In this document: positions 24,381 to 33,204 of the stretch, piece by piece | How positions within the stretch are numbered: the stretch's first letter is position 1 | Layout of the letters: each line of letters starts with the position of its first letter | DNA from: Rickettsiales bacterium | GTDB taxonomy: Bacteria; Pseudomonadota; Alphaproteobacteria; TMED127 | Direction: 5' to 3' | Assembly: GCA_002690875.1 (NCBI GenBank) | Contig: NZGH01000019.1 | Coordinates: 1-34,745, forward strand | DNA: 34,745 nt | The notes under the pieces: generated by a model | Seen by the model: only the letters and a program-made list of their open reading frames with translations | Told to the model about the DNA's origin: nothing | Database searches by the model: none | Position numbers and translations under genes: made by a program

Positions 24381-26796
24381 CAATTATCTTAACTGCATCT
24401 GACAAAGTAAGGGTTTTTTCACTTAATTCAGATGGTATGGGGTAGTTTTTCTTGTTGTAAGATAGGTAGTCTGACCTTCCTTTAATTCCTTTTTTTTTAG
24501 AAATTTTTAAGTTAGTTTCAGGATGATCTCCAACTATAACCTCTTTTTGTTCAGATGCTTTTTTTTCTATTAGCTCAACTGCTCTATTTATTCCAACAAT
24601 AGTTACATCGTCTTCTTTTAATGATAAAAATTTATTATCATGCTTTAAATAGGGGCCGTAAGGTCCCACCGAAGCAATAATATCTTTTTTAGTTTCAGGA
24701 TGTATCCCTACAACTCTGGGTAATGTTAAAAATTTTAATGCTTTATCCAAATCTATATCTTCATTCTTTAAATTTTTAGGTATGCTAGTTCTCTTTTTTT
24801 TATTTTCTGAATTTTCAGTTTCTAAATATCTTCCATATCGACCGACTTTTAGAAAAACTTTGTTTTTAGTTTCAGGATGTATGCCTATTTCCTTTCCGTC
24901 ACCAGATAGTTCTTTATTATCCTCATCGGACCCTATTGCGTGACTATATCCACAACCACTACCGTCTTTGTTGTAGTTGCTACATCCAATAAATGGTCCT
25001 GTAAACGCAAACTTTATAATTAGATTTCCATCAGTACATTTGGGACATTTATTTTCTTTAAGAATTTCAGGAGATAGGGAACTAATCTTTTCAATAACTT
25101 CCGAAATACTTGTGTTTTCTACGTTACTTACTGTTTTATTTAAAATTTCTAAAAAATTATTTAATATTTCTTTCCAATTTAGTTTAGATTCAGTAACAAG
25201 GTCTAATTGTTCTTCAAGGTTTGCAGTGAATTGATAGTCAACAAATTGATTAAAGAAACTGTCAAAAAATTTCGATAATACTTTCCCTTTAGAAGTAGGG
25301 ATTAAAGATTTATTTTTAATTATAATATAATTTCTCTCCTCTAACTTAGTGAAAATTGACACATAGGTTGAAGGTCTTCCGATTCCAAGTTCTTCAAGTT
25401 TTTTAACAAGGCCAGCCTCTGAGTATCTATTTGGTGGCTTTGTGAAATTTTGTTTTATATCTATGTTATGTTGATTGAGCTTTGCATTCACTTGGAGTTC
25501 AGGAAGATTTTGTGTTTCATTATCGTTTTCAAAAAAATTGTAAACTTTTTTGAATCCACTAAACTTTTCTATAGAACCAGAGGTCTTTAATAAAAAGTTT
25601 TCACTTTTTATGTAATAAGTAGTCTCTAAATTGACACTAGGTGACATTTGTGATGCTAAAGTTCTTTTCCATATCAAATCATAAAGTTTAAATTGATTTT
25701 CATTAAGTTCATTTTTTAAGACTGATGGTTTTCTTTCCAATTGCGTTGGTGTAACTGCTTCATGACCTTGTTGAACAAACCTAGATTTTTCCTTATAATC
25801 CACAGGTTTTTCAGAAAGAAAATTAGGTCCAAATTCACTTTTAATGATCCTTCTTAATTTTTCAATTTCACTCCTTTTCATTTTATTAGAGTCTGATCTG
25901 TGATATGTGATTAAGGCTCCTAATGAACCTATACCGTCTTTTAATTCTTGTGCAATCGAATTGGTGAGTTTTGGACTAAATCCTAATTTTGAGGAAGCAT
26001 CTTGAAGTAATAAAGAATTAGAGAATGGAGAATAGGGTCTTCTTTTTTTTTCTCTTTTGTTGAGTGAATCAAGCGTAAAAGTCTCTTTTTTTAGTTTTTC
26101 TTGAAGATCTTTAGCTTTTTTTTCATTATTTATAACAAATTTATCATATTTTTTTTGTCCCTGACTGAGTATAACGCATTCAATTTTATGTTTGCTTTTA
26201 TCAGTTAACTCAATATGTATATCCCAAAACTCTTTGGATACAAAAACGTCGATTTCTTTTTCTTTTTCACATAAGATTCTTAGTGCAGGTGATTGGACTC
26301 TTCCTGCTGAGGAACCAAAGATGGTTCGCCTTTTTGTAATCGGAGAAATTTTGTAACCAAAAAATCTATCCAAGAACCTTCTTGTAATTGCAGCATTTAC
26401 AAGGTTTTGATTAATTTCTCTTGGATTATTTATAGCTGATAGAATATCTTCTTTTCTTATGGCTGGAAATTCAATTCTTTTAAACTGTTTGCCATCAATT
26501 AATTTTTTTTCTCTACAAATTTCTACTAAATGCCATGCTATTAATTCTCCTTCCCTATCTGGGTCAAGTGCAAGGTAAATTTCATCAGAATTTTTAATTG
26601 ACTTGATAATAGGATCAATTTTTTTTTTGTCTATCTCCCAATCTTTTACAAAATAGTCATTTTTTTCGTCAATACCAATACCGCTTCTTGGAAGGTCTCT
26701 AAAGTGACCAATACTGGCAACTACTTGAAAAGTATCATCTAAATAATTTTTAATAGTCTTTGCTTTAGCAGGAGACTCGACGACTAAAAGTTTCAT
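24343..26796 (-). CDS. topA: DNA topoisomerase I (type IA)
   Basis: TopA relaxes negative supercoils by cutting one strand. The 817-aa product opens MKLLVVESPAKAKTIKNYL (Toprim domain), with acidic residues in ALDPDREGELIAWH. The catalytic tyrosine is Tyr298 in ALITYHRSDS. A four-Cys zinc ribbon lies at CPKCTDGN to GCSNYNKDGSGCGY, followed by topoisomerase C-terminal repeats (GRYGRYLE and GPYGPYLK) and a Lys-rich tail. The ATG at 26796 is preferred over a TTG two codons earlier. A 41-bp spacer from plsY holds a TTGACT (plus-strand 26829-26834) and a TATAAG (26808-26813), a possible own promoter. dprA, normally just upstream in alphaproteobacteria, is missing. Confidence 0.96.
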   Translation of the reverse strand: MKLLVVESPAKAKTIKNYLDDTFQVVASIGHFRDLPRSGIGIDEKNDYFVKDWEIDKKKIDPIIKSIKNSDEIYLALDPDREGELIAWHLVEICREKKLIDGKQFKRIEFPAIRKEDILSAINNPREINQNLVNAAITRRFLDRFFGYKISPITKRRTIFGSSAGRVQSPALRILCEKEKEIDVFVSKEFWDIHIELTDKSKHKIECVILSQGQKKYDKFVINNEKKAKDLQEKLKKETFTLDSLNKREKKRRPYSPFSNSLLLQDASSKLGFSPKLTNSIAQELKDGIGSLGALITYHRSDSNKMKRSEIEKLRRIIKSEFGPNFLSEKPVDYKEKSRFVQQGHEAVTPTQLERKPSVLKNELNENQFKLYDLIWKRTLASQMSPSVNLETTYYIKSENFLLKTSGSIEKFSGFKKVYNFFENDNETQNLPELQVNAKLNQHNIDIKQNFTKPPNRYSEAGLVKKLEELGIGRPSTYVSIFTKLEERNYIIIKNKSLIPTSKGKVLSKFFDSFFNQFVDYQFTANLEEQLDLVTESKLNWKEILNNFLEILNKTVSNVENTSISEVIEKISSLSPEILKENKCPKCTDGNLIIKFAFTGPFIGCSNYNKDGSGCGYSHAIGSDEDNKELSGDGKEIGIHPETKNKVFLKVGRYGRYLETENSENKKKRTSIPKNLKNEDIDLDKALKFLTLPRVVGIHPETKKDIIASVGPYGPYLKHDNKFLSLKEDDVTIVGINRAVELIEKKASEQKEVIVGDHPETNLKISKKKGIKGRSDYLSYNKKNYPIPSELSEKTLTLSDAVKIIDEKKKTKKQKKN

Positions 26797-26807
26797 AATC
26801 AAACCTA

Positions 26808-26834
26808 CTTATAATTTAAAGAAAGAAAAGTCAA
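26808..26834 (-). promoter_or_regulatory. Candidate topA promoter
   Basis: On the minus strand TTGACT (plus 26829-26834) and TATAAG (plus 26808-26813) are separated by 15 bases, shorter than the usual 16-18. They lie in the 41-bp gap between plsY and topA, the largest in the plsY-to-DUF983 part of the run. The implied start site is only about ten bases from the ATG, so the leader would be very short. Confidence 0.3.
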
Positions 26835-26837
26835 AAT

Positions 26838-27422
26838 TTAATTTTTTTTTTTTAAAATAATCTTTGTTTCATTACCAGCCAACAATCTTTGGATATTGGA
26901 AAAGTGTTTAATGAGGATTAAAAAACTAATGATAGTGAAATAAACATAATTTGAGTCAACAGCGATTGTTGATAACACATTAATAGTCAAAGCAATGATA
27001 GCGGAAAGAGATGAGTATTTAAACATCAATGCGGATATTAACCATGTAATAGTAAATAAAAGAAAAAGTTGAAAATTATAACCTAATAAAACACCAATAA
27101 ATGTTGCCACTCCTTTCCCACCTTTAAATCTTAGCCACAAGGGAAAAATGTGACCAATTACAACAAAGATTATTGATAAACCAATTAAACTACTATTTAA
27201 GATTAGAGTAATTTTAATAGCTATAAAACCTTTTAAAATATCTAACATTAAGGTTATTAGCCCTAGTTTGAAACCTCCCGTTCTCAGAACATTTGTTGCA
27301 CCGATATTTTTAGATCCCATCCTTCGAGGGTCGTCTTTTTTAAAAATATGTGAAACGAGTAGACCAAATGGTATGGAGCCGCAAAGGTAAGAAAATAAAA
27401 TTATAAAGAAATCATAATTCAT
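26838..27422 (-). CDS. plsY: Acyl-phosphate:glycerol-3-phosphate acyltransferase PlsY
   Basis: PlsY is an inner-membrane enzyme that acylates glycerol-3-phosphate using acyl-phosphate made by PlsX, the first step of phospholipid synthesis. The product is about 194 aa with roughly five hydrophobic helices and the three family motifs: GSIPFGLLV, GSKNIGATNVLR (phosphate binding), and GHIFPLWLRFKGGKGVATFIG divided around the GGKGVAT loop. The ATG at 27422 is preferred; an extended frame begins with TTG at 27443. The ATG overlaps the end of pyrC by 11 bases. plsX is not in the window. Confidence 0.95.
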   Translation of the reverse strand: MNYDFFIILFSYLCGSIPFGLLVSHIFKKDDPRRMGSKNIGATNVLRTGGFKLGLITLMLDILKGFIAIKITLILNSSLIGLSIIFVVIGHIFPLWLRFKGGKGVATFIGVLLGYNFQLFLLFTITWLISALMFKYSSLSAIIALTINVLSTIAVDSNYVYFTIISFLILIKHFSNIQRLLAGNETKIILKKKN

Positions 27423-28734
27423 AAACCAACCTACCTCGAACAAAAGTCATTAAGTTTTTTCCTTCAACAAGCATCCCATCAAAAGGAGAGTTTTTTGATT
27501 TCCCATGAAATTTTTCGGGATTTACTTTCCATGGTTTAGTATTTGAAAATATGCAAAGATCAGCTTCTTTTTTTTTTTCTATTCTTCCAACGTCTAATTT
27601 TAAAATTTTTGACGGGTTAATTGTTATCAAACTTATGGCTTTAACAAGGTCGATCTTTTCGTTATTTACAAGACTTAAAGTGAGCGGTAGTAATGTTTCT
27701 AAACCAACACCACCAAATTCTGCCTGGTTGAAAGGAAGTCTTTTTGCATCTTGGTCTTGAGGAGTATGATCGGATGAAATAGCATCTATAGTCCCATCAC
27801 AAATTCCTTCAACTATACTTTTTCTGTCCTCTTCAGTCCTCAGAGGAGGCGAGAGTTTTGAAAAAGTCCTGTAGTTTTCTAAAGAAAGTTCATTAAGAAT
27901 AAAATATGGTGGAGATGTATCGCAAGTAATTGGTAAACCATCTTTTTTTGCTTTCCTTATTATATCGACAGTTTCTTTTGTAGAAATATGACTCACATGA
28001 TATCTACAATTAGTCTCCTTAACCATCCATAAATCCCTTTGTACTATCATTGCTTCAGCATAACTTGGGATACCTAATAATCCCATTCTTGTAGAAATTT
28101 CTCCCTCATTTGCGACACCATTACCTCTTAAGAAAGGCTCTTCTGCATGTTGTATTATTAATCCGTCAAAAGATTTTGCATAATTCAATGCTCTTCTCAT
28201 AACTCTAGCATTAGAAATTGCTTTAAAACCATCAGTAAAACCAACAGCCCCAGATTCTTTCATGAGATGGAGTTCGCAAATTTCTTTACCTTCAAAATTT
28301 CTTGTAATGCATCCAGTACAAAAAATTTTACTTAGAGCAACTTTTCTAGCTTTTCTTTGGATACTGTGAATTATAGCAGGTTGGTCAATTGGAGGAGCTG
28401 TGTTTGGCATGCATATAATTGATGTTACCCCACCACTAGCGGCAGCTTTTGATGCGCTTTCTATTGTTTCTTTATGTTCCAACCCAGGTTCAGTTATATT
28501 GACTCTCATATCAACTAAACCTGCAGCTACATACATATCCTTACATTCTACAATAATAGTTTTAGGATCAATTTTGTTGGTTAAATTTTTATCAATATCC
28601 TCGATAAGTTTATCTTTAATATAAATGTCATTTTTCAAAATTTTATTTTTTACATTGTCAATTATTAGACAATTTTTAAGCAGATAACTCTGAGATGACT
28701 TCTTGTTATTATTAAAAATTTTCCTATTTGCCAT
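27412..28734 (-). CDS. pyrC: Dihydroorotase-like protein lacking the HxH metal motif
   Basis: The 440-aa protein is a class I dihydroorotase homologue, the enzyme that cyclises carbamoyl-aspartate in pyrimidine synthesis. At the first metal motif, where active enzymes have D-x-H-x-H-x-R-E-P-G, this one has [11 protein letters not shown] (Arg77 and Asn79 in place of both His). Later ligand positions appear kept: Asp in VGFTDG, His in LIIQHAEEP, His in RYHVSHIST, and Asp in ISSDHTPQD. It may be inactive and serve as a structural partner of PyrB, as PyrC' does in pseudomonads; I recall the same change in many alphaproteobacterial pyrBC copies. The start is the ATG at 28734, overlapping pyrB by 11 bases; a TTG lies at 28752. 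Confidence 0.9.
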   Translation of the reverse strand: MANRKIFNNNKKSSQSYLLKNCLIIDNVKNKILKNDIYIKDKLIEDIDKNLTNKIDPKTIIVECKDMYVAAGLVDMRVNITEPGLEHKETIESASKAAASGGVTSIICMPNTAPPIDQPAIIHSIQRKARKVALSKIFCTGCITRNFEGKEICELHLMKESGAVGFTDGFKAISNARVMRRALNYAKSFDGLIIQHAEEPFLRGNGVANEGEISTRMGLLGIPSYAEAMIVQRDLWMVKETNCRYHVSHISTKETVDIIRKAKKDGLPITCDTSPPYFILNELSLENYRTFSKLSPPLRTEEDRKSIVEGICDGTIDAISSDHTPQDQDAKRLPFNQAEFGGVGLETLLPLTLSLVNNEKIDLVKAISLITINPSKILKLDVGRIEKKKEADLCIFSNTKPWKVNPEKFHGKSKNSPFDGMLVEGKNLMTFVRGRLVYEL

Positions 28735-29683
28735 TTTCTGTTTTATTCTCAACTATAGTTTTTAAACAAGCCATTCTTACAGCAACACCCATTTGTACTT
28801 GTTCAAAGATGGCGGATCTATCTAAGTCATCTGCTAATTCAGAATCAATTTCAACACCTCTATTCATTGGTCCAGGGTGTAAGATTAAAGCATCTGAGTC
28901 AGCATAGTTTAACTTTTCTCTATCGAGACCATAAAATCTAAAATATTCTCTTATTGATGGAACAAAAGAACCTGACATTCGTTCGAGCTGAAGTCTCAAC
29001 ATAATTATTATATCAACATTTTTAAGTCCACTTTTCATTTCATAAAAAACCTTTACACCTAAAGTTTCAATTCTTTTTGGAATCAAAGTAGCTGGGCCTA
29101 TTACTCGAATTTCAGCTCCCAGAGTGCTCAAGAGATGAATATTTGAACGGGCCACTCTGCTGTGCATTATATCACCACATATAGCAACTTTTAAACCAGA
29201 GATCTTTCCTTTTCTTTTTTTAATTGTAAGTGCATCAAGAAGTGCTTGTGTAGGATGTTCATGAGGACCGTCGCCTGCATTGATAACACCACAGTTTACT
29301 TTTTCTGATAGTAATTTAACAGCCCCAGCATCTTGATGTCTAACTACCAAAACGTCAGGTTGCATAGCATTTAAAGTCATTGCTGTATCTATCAAGGTTT
29401 CACCTTTTTTAATAGCGCTAGAGGCAACAGAAATATTCAGCATATCTGCTCCTAATTTTTTTCCGGCTAATTCAAAGGAAGTTCTTGTTCTAGTTGAGTT
29501 TTCAAAAAATAGATTGATACAAATTTTATTTTTTAAATAAATTAGTTTTTCACTATTTTCTTTATCTAAGTGCATTGCAAAATGATTAGATAAGTCTAAT
29601 AAGTAATTTAAATCAGGTGGAGTTAAACCTTCAATACCTAGAAGATGTTCATGAGGAAATTTTTTTAATGAATCATTAATCAT
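28724..29683 (-). CDS. pyrB: Aspartate carbamoyltransferase catalytic subunit
   Basis: PyrB condenses carbamoyl phosphate with aspartate, the committed step of pyrimidine synthesis. The 319-aa product has the carbamoyl-phosphate loop [15 protein letters not shown] at about residues 56-70, [13 protein letters not shown] with the HPTQ motif, RLQLERM, and the aspartate-binding [13 protein letters not shown]. No regulatory subunit (pyrI) is nearby; instead the next gene is the PyrC-like protein, as in the pyrBC' arrangement. The two genes overlap by 11 bases. A 45-bp gap with a small hairpin separates it from the CoA-transferase upstream. Confidence 0.97.
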   Translation of the reverse strand: MINDSLKKFPHEHLLGIEGLTPPDLNYLLDLSNHFAMHLDKENSEKLIYLKNKICINLFFENSTRTRTSFELAGKKLGADMLNISVASSAIKKGETLIDTAMTLNAMQPDVLVVRHQDAGAVKLLSEKVNCGVINAGDGPHEHPTQALLDALTIKKRKGKISGLKVAICGDIMHSRVARSNIHLLSTLGAEIRVIGPATLIPKRIETLGVKVFYEMKSGLKNVDIIIMLRLQLERMSGSFVPSIREYFRFYGLDREKLNYADSDALILHPGPMNRGVEIDSELADDLDRSAIFEQVQMGVAVRMACLKTIVENKTENGK

Positions 29684-29728
29684 TAAAATCGTATTCTAAA
29701 CCTTTTAAAATTTTCTTCAAGAGGGTAT

Positions 29729-30952
29729 TTAAATAATACCTTCTTCTTTTAGTTTTTTAATTTCTGAAATTGAGATTTTTAAAAAATTCTTTAAAAATTT
29801 TGTTGTATCTTCACCCAAAGTTGGTGGAGTTTTTTTGTATTTTATTTTAGATACTGAGAAATTCATGGGACTTCCGATAATATTTATTTTTCTGGTTTTT
29901 GATTTTTTATGTTCCATACTTATTTTCATTTTTCTCGATTTTACTTGAGGATCATTGAAAACTTGTTCAATGTTATTAATAGGTCCACATGGAACATTTA
30001 TTTTTGTTAGTCCTTCAACCCACTCTTTAATTGTTTTTTTCACAATCGTTTTACCTAAAATTTTGTTAAGTTCTTTTCGATTTTTTACTCTCGATGAATT
30101 ACTTTTAAATTTAGTATTCTCACATAAAGAAGATAAACCAGAAAATTTACAAAAATTTTTAAATTGCCTGTCATTGGCAATAGCTAAAACCATTAACCCA
30201 TCTTTTGCTTTAACAGTTTGGTACGGAACAATTGAAGGGTGATCGTTTCCAATTCTATCTGGAATTTTTCCTGAAATCAAATAACTTTGTGCAACATAAC
30301 TTAACCATGAAACTTGAGAATCTAAAAGTGATATGTCTAAATGTTGACCTAATGAAGTTTGATCTCTAAATCTTAAGGCCGATAATATTGAAATAGTTGC
30401 ATAAAGACCGGTTATTATATCAGAAACTCCAACTCCAATTTTGGTTGGCAGACCTTTTTTTTCTCCAGTAATACTCATTATTCCTCCCATTGCCTGAACA
30501 AGGTAATCGTATCCTCCTCTGGATGAATAAGGTCCGGTTTGCCCAAACCCTGTTATTGAGCAATAAATTATTTTTGGGTTAATTTTTTTAATGCTTTCAT
30601 AATCTAATCCATACTGTTTCAAATTTCCTGCTCTGAAATTTTCTACTAACAGATCACATTTTTTTATTATTTTTTTTGCTAGAATTTGTCCTTTTTTTTT
30701 TGTTAGATCAATTGTGACTGAATGCTTATTGCGGTTTACACTTAGGTAATAAGCACTTTCTTTAGGATCTGTTACGTTAGTATCTAAATACGGGGGTCCG
30801 AGATTTCTAGAATCATCACCTGTAATTGGTCTTTCTACTTTTATAATATTTGCTCCTAAATCTCCCAGAATTTGAGTAGCTGTTGGACCAGCTAAAACCC
30901 TTGTAAGGTCGAAAACATTAATTCCATGAAGTGATTCTTTTTTTTTTGTCAT
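29729..30952 (-). CDS. CaiB/BaiF family (class III) CoA-transferase
   Basis: Class III CoA-transferases move CoA between carboxylic acids through an aspartyl-CoA intermediate. The 407-aa product has the N-terminal VFDLTRVLAGPTATQILGDL and IIKVERPITGDDSR, the CDLLVENFRAGNLKQYGLDY stretch, and GVGVSDIITGLYA with Asp178 at the position of the catalytic Asp of formyl-CoA transferase. C-terminal features include NVPCGPINNIEQVFNDPQV and PPTLGEDT. Substrates cannot be read from the sequence. The start overlaps the ruvX stop by 4 bases (ATGA). This metabolic gene between ruvX and pyrB is not part of the usual core block, so it is probably a lineage-specific insertion. Base composition looks like its neighbours. 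Confidence 0.9.
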   Translation of the reverse strand: MTKKKESLHGINVFDLTRVLAGPTATQILGDLGANIIKVERPITGDDSRNLGPPYLDTNVTDPKESAYYLSVNRNKHSVTIDLTKKKGQILAKKIIKKCDLLVENFRAGNLKQYGLDYESIKKINPKIIYCSITGFGQTGPYSSRGGYDYLVQAMGGIMSITGEKKGLPTKIGVGVSDIITGLYATISILSALRFRDQTSLGQHLDISLLDSQVSWLSYVAQSYLISGKIPDRIGNDHPSIVPYQTVKAKDGLMVLAIANDRQFKNFCKFSGLSSLCENTKFKSNSSRVKNRKELNKILGKTIVKKTIKEWVEGLTKINVPCGPINNIEQVFNDPQVKSRKMKISMEHKKSKTRKINIIGSPMNFSVSKIKYKKTPPTLGEDTTKFLKNFLKISISEIKKLKEEGII

Positions 30953-31416
30953 AAATTTATATTTTCTCTAAAAAAATCATCTAAAATAATTTTTGCAGCA
31001 AATTTATCTAAATTTTTTCTTTTTTCTTTTGTATTTTTAAAAAATTCTTTAGTTATTTCCCCAGCTTCAAAACTAGTATAGCTCTCGTCCCAAAAAAAAA
31101 TAGGTAATTCATTATTTTTATTGTTTAAAAAATTATCCAGGTTTTTTGTAATATCTTCTATCATTTGACAGGATTTATTTTTTTTTTCAAATTCAAATAA
31201 GGGAAGACCTACGAGAATTCCTCCTATATTAAATTCGTGAATAGTTTTAAATAATTCAGTGTAAAGCTTCTTTTTGGAAAAAACATTTAGCGGTGTTACA
31301 ATTGAATGTTTTTGATTAGATATTGCGCTTCCAACCTTACTTTTTCCAATATCTAATGATATTATTCTTTTATTCGTTGTAAGTTTCAAAAACTCTTTTA
31401 TATTGCGAATTAGCAT
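30949..31416 (-). CDS. ruvX: YqgF/RuvX family putative Holliday junction resolvase / pre-16S rRNA nuclease
   Basis: YqgF proteins have an RNase H fold and are linked to 16S rRNA 5'-end maturation and, in some bacteria, recombination. The 155-aa product has IISLDIGKSKVGSAIS at about residues 18-33 (the D-x-G-x(4)-G motif), GGILVGLPLFEF, FFWDESYTSFEA with the catalytic acidic pair, and DKFAAKIILDDFF at the end. The N-terminus is about ten residues longer than usual. It is divergent from gatC with a 52-bp spacer, and heads the nine-gene minus-strand run down to rpmG. Confidence 0.92.
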   Translation of the reverse strand: MLIRNIKEFLKLTTNKRIISLDIGKSKVGSAISNQKHSIVTPLNVFSKKKLYTELFKTIHEFNIGGILVGLPLFEFEKKNKSCQMIEDITKNLDNFLNNKNNELPIFFWDESYTSFEAGEITKEFFKNTKEKRKNLDKFAAKIILDDFFRENINL

Positions 31417-31468
31417 ACCTAGTGTTATTTATACAATTATTTACAATAATTTTAACAAGAATTATACA

Positions 31469-31756
31469 ATGTCAATTGATAACCAAACCGTAAAAAAAGT
31501 ATCTAAGCTTGCAAAAATTAGAATTAACGAAAAAGAGGAGACAAAACTAATTGAGGAATTGAACAATATTCTTGGATGGGTCGATGAGCTAAAAAAAGTA
31601 GATACTGAGCAAATAGAACCAATGTTATCTGTTTTTAACGAATCTATGATTATGAGAAAGGATAAAGTATCTTCTGAAATGTCAGACGAGTTGGTATTAA
31701 AAAATGCGCCAAAGAGTAAATCTGGCTTTTTTGTTGTTCCTAAGGTAGTAGAGTGA
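31469..31756 (+). CDS. gatC: Asp-tRNA(Asn)/Glu-tRNA(Gln) amidotransferase subunit C
   Basis: GatC is the small subunit that stabilises GatA in the GatCAB amidotransferase. From the ATG at 31469 the product is 95 aa, starting MSIDNQTVKKVSKLAKI; the longer frame from 31403 adds 22 unconserved residues and would overlap ruvX. ELNNILGWVDELKKVDTEQI and EPMLSVF, plus the C-terminal NAPKSKSGFFVVPKVVE, are typical. The stop overlaps the gatA GTG start by 4 bases (GTGA). Confidence 0.95.
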   Translation: MSIDNQTVKKVSKLAKIRINEKEETKLIEELNNILGWVDELKKVDTEQIEPMLSVFNESMIMRKDKVSSEMSDELVLKNAPKSKSGFFVVPKVVE

Positions 31757-33204
31757 CAGAATTTGAAAATTTAGATATTTCCACTGCTAGAGAATGTCTT
31801 TTAAATAAAGAATTCAGCTCACTTGAACTCACAAATTTTTTTATCGAAAGAATTGAAAAATCTAACCTTAATTGTTTCATAACTAATACATTTGAAAACG
31901 CAATTGAAATGGCTAAGGAGTCTGATAGAAGAATTTCCAGAAATGATGGAACTAGAATTTTAGAGGGTATTCCAATTGGTATGAAAGATCTTTTTTGTAC
32001 AAAAGGAATTAGAACAACCGCTGGCTCAAAAATTTTAGAGAATTTTATTCCATTTTATGAATCAACTGTATCAAAAAATTTACTAAGTGATGGCGCAATA
32101 ATTCTTGGGAAAACAAATATGGACGAATTTGCAATGGGTTCTGCAAATACTACCAGTTTTTTTGGTAATGTAATAAATCCTTTAAAATCAAGTGAAGAAA
32201 ATAAAAAAGATCTTGTTCCAGGAGGATCTTCGGGAGGGTCAGCCTCCTCAGTTGCAGCAAATTTATGTATGGCTGCAACTGGTTCAGATACTGGTGGTTC
32301 AATTCGCCAACCTGCATCCTTTTGTGGATTAGTTGGACTAAAACCAAGCTATGGAAGATGTTCAAGGTTTGGGATGATAGCTTTTGCATCATCTCTTGAC
32401 CAAGCAGGTCCAATTACAAAAACAGTAAAAGACGCAGCTCTCATGCTTCAGTCAATGAGTAGTTATGATGACAAAGATTCTACAAGTTCAAGAAAACCAA
32501 TTCCTCAATATCTTGACTTTTTAAATTTTGATATAAGAGGAAAGAAAGTTGGGCTACCATCTGAATACAAAGTTGAAGGTTTAAATTCAGATATTGTTAA
32601 GGTTTGGGAAGACACAATTGATTTTTTTAAAAAAAATGGTGCTGAGATAGTAAATATTTCTCTTCCGCACACAAGTTTTGCACTTCCAACATATTATATA
32701 ATTGCTCCAGCTGAGGCATCTGCTAACTTAGCGAGATACGATGGAGTTAAGTATGGTTTTAGGGAAAGTAGTGAAGATTTAGAAGACATGTATGAACTGA
32801 CTAGAGCAAAAGGTTTTGGGGATGAGGTGAAAAGAAGATTAATGATTGGTACATATGTATTATCAGCTGGTTACTATGATGCTTATTATCTAAAAGCTCT
32901 AAAAGTTAGACAGTTAATTTCAGATGACTTTAAAAATGCATTTAAAAAATGCGATGTAATTTTAACACCCACAACACCAAATGTAGCATTCCCAATTGGA
33001 GAAAAGCAAAAAGATCCAATTGAAATGTATCTCAATGACGTATTGACCGTTCCTGCTAGTCTGGCAGGACTTCCAGCTATTTCAGTAACAGCAGGTAAAA
33101 ACACGAATGACTTGCCTATTGGTATGCAGGTTATAGGAAAACCTTTTGAAGAAATTTCAGTACTTGCTTCGGGAAAATTGATTGAGGAGTGTAGGGGTTT
33201 TTGA
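31753..33204 (+). CDS. gatA: Asp-tRNA(Asn)/Glu-tRNA(Gln) amidotransferase subunit A
   Basis: GatA is the glutaminase subunit that releases ammonia from Gln or Asn for transamidation. The 483-aa protein belongs to the amidase-signature family and has the Ser-cisSer-Lys triad: Lys in GIPIGMKDLFC, the glycine-rich PGGSSGGSASSVAANL, and the nucleophile in GSDTGGSIRQPASFCG. FGDEVKRRLMIGTYVLSAGY is typical of GatA. It starts at GTG, overlapping gatC by 4 bases, and its TGA overlaps the gatB ATG by one base. Confidence 0.97.
   Translation: MTEFENLDISTARECLLNKEFSSLELTNFFIERIEKSNLNCFITNTFENAIEMAKESDRRISRNDGTRILEGIPIGMKDLFCTKGIRTTAGSKILENFIPFYESTVSKNLLSDGAIILGKTNMDEFAMGSANTTSFFGNVINPLKSSEENKKDLVPGGSSGGSASSVAANLCMAATGSDTGGSIRQPASFCGLVGLKPSYGRCSRFGMIAFASSLDQAGPITKTVKDAALMLQSMSSYDDKDSTSSRKPIPQYLDFLNFDIRGKKVGLPSEYKVEGLNSDIVKVWEDTIDFFKKNGAEIVNISLPHTSFALPTYYIIAPAEASANLARYDGVKYGFRESSEDLEDMYELTRAKGFGDEVKRRLMIGTYVLSAGYYDAYYLKALKVRQLISDDFKNAFKKCDVILTPTTPNVAFPIGEKQKDPIEMYLNDVLTVPASLAGLPAISVTAGKNTNDLPIGMQVIGKPFEEISVLASGKLIEECRGF

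Noticed and set aside
29724..29740. Hairpin GGTATT-TAAAT-AATACC at the end of the CoA-transferase gene
   Set aside because: The stem is 6 bp and AT-rich, overlaps the stop codon, and no U-run follows on the minus strand. Too weak to call a terminator.
31403..31468. Upstream extension of GatC
   Set aside because: The extra 22 residues are not GatC-like and the extension overlaps the start of ruvX. MSIDNQTVKK is the normal N-terminus.
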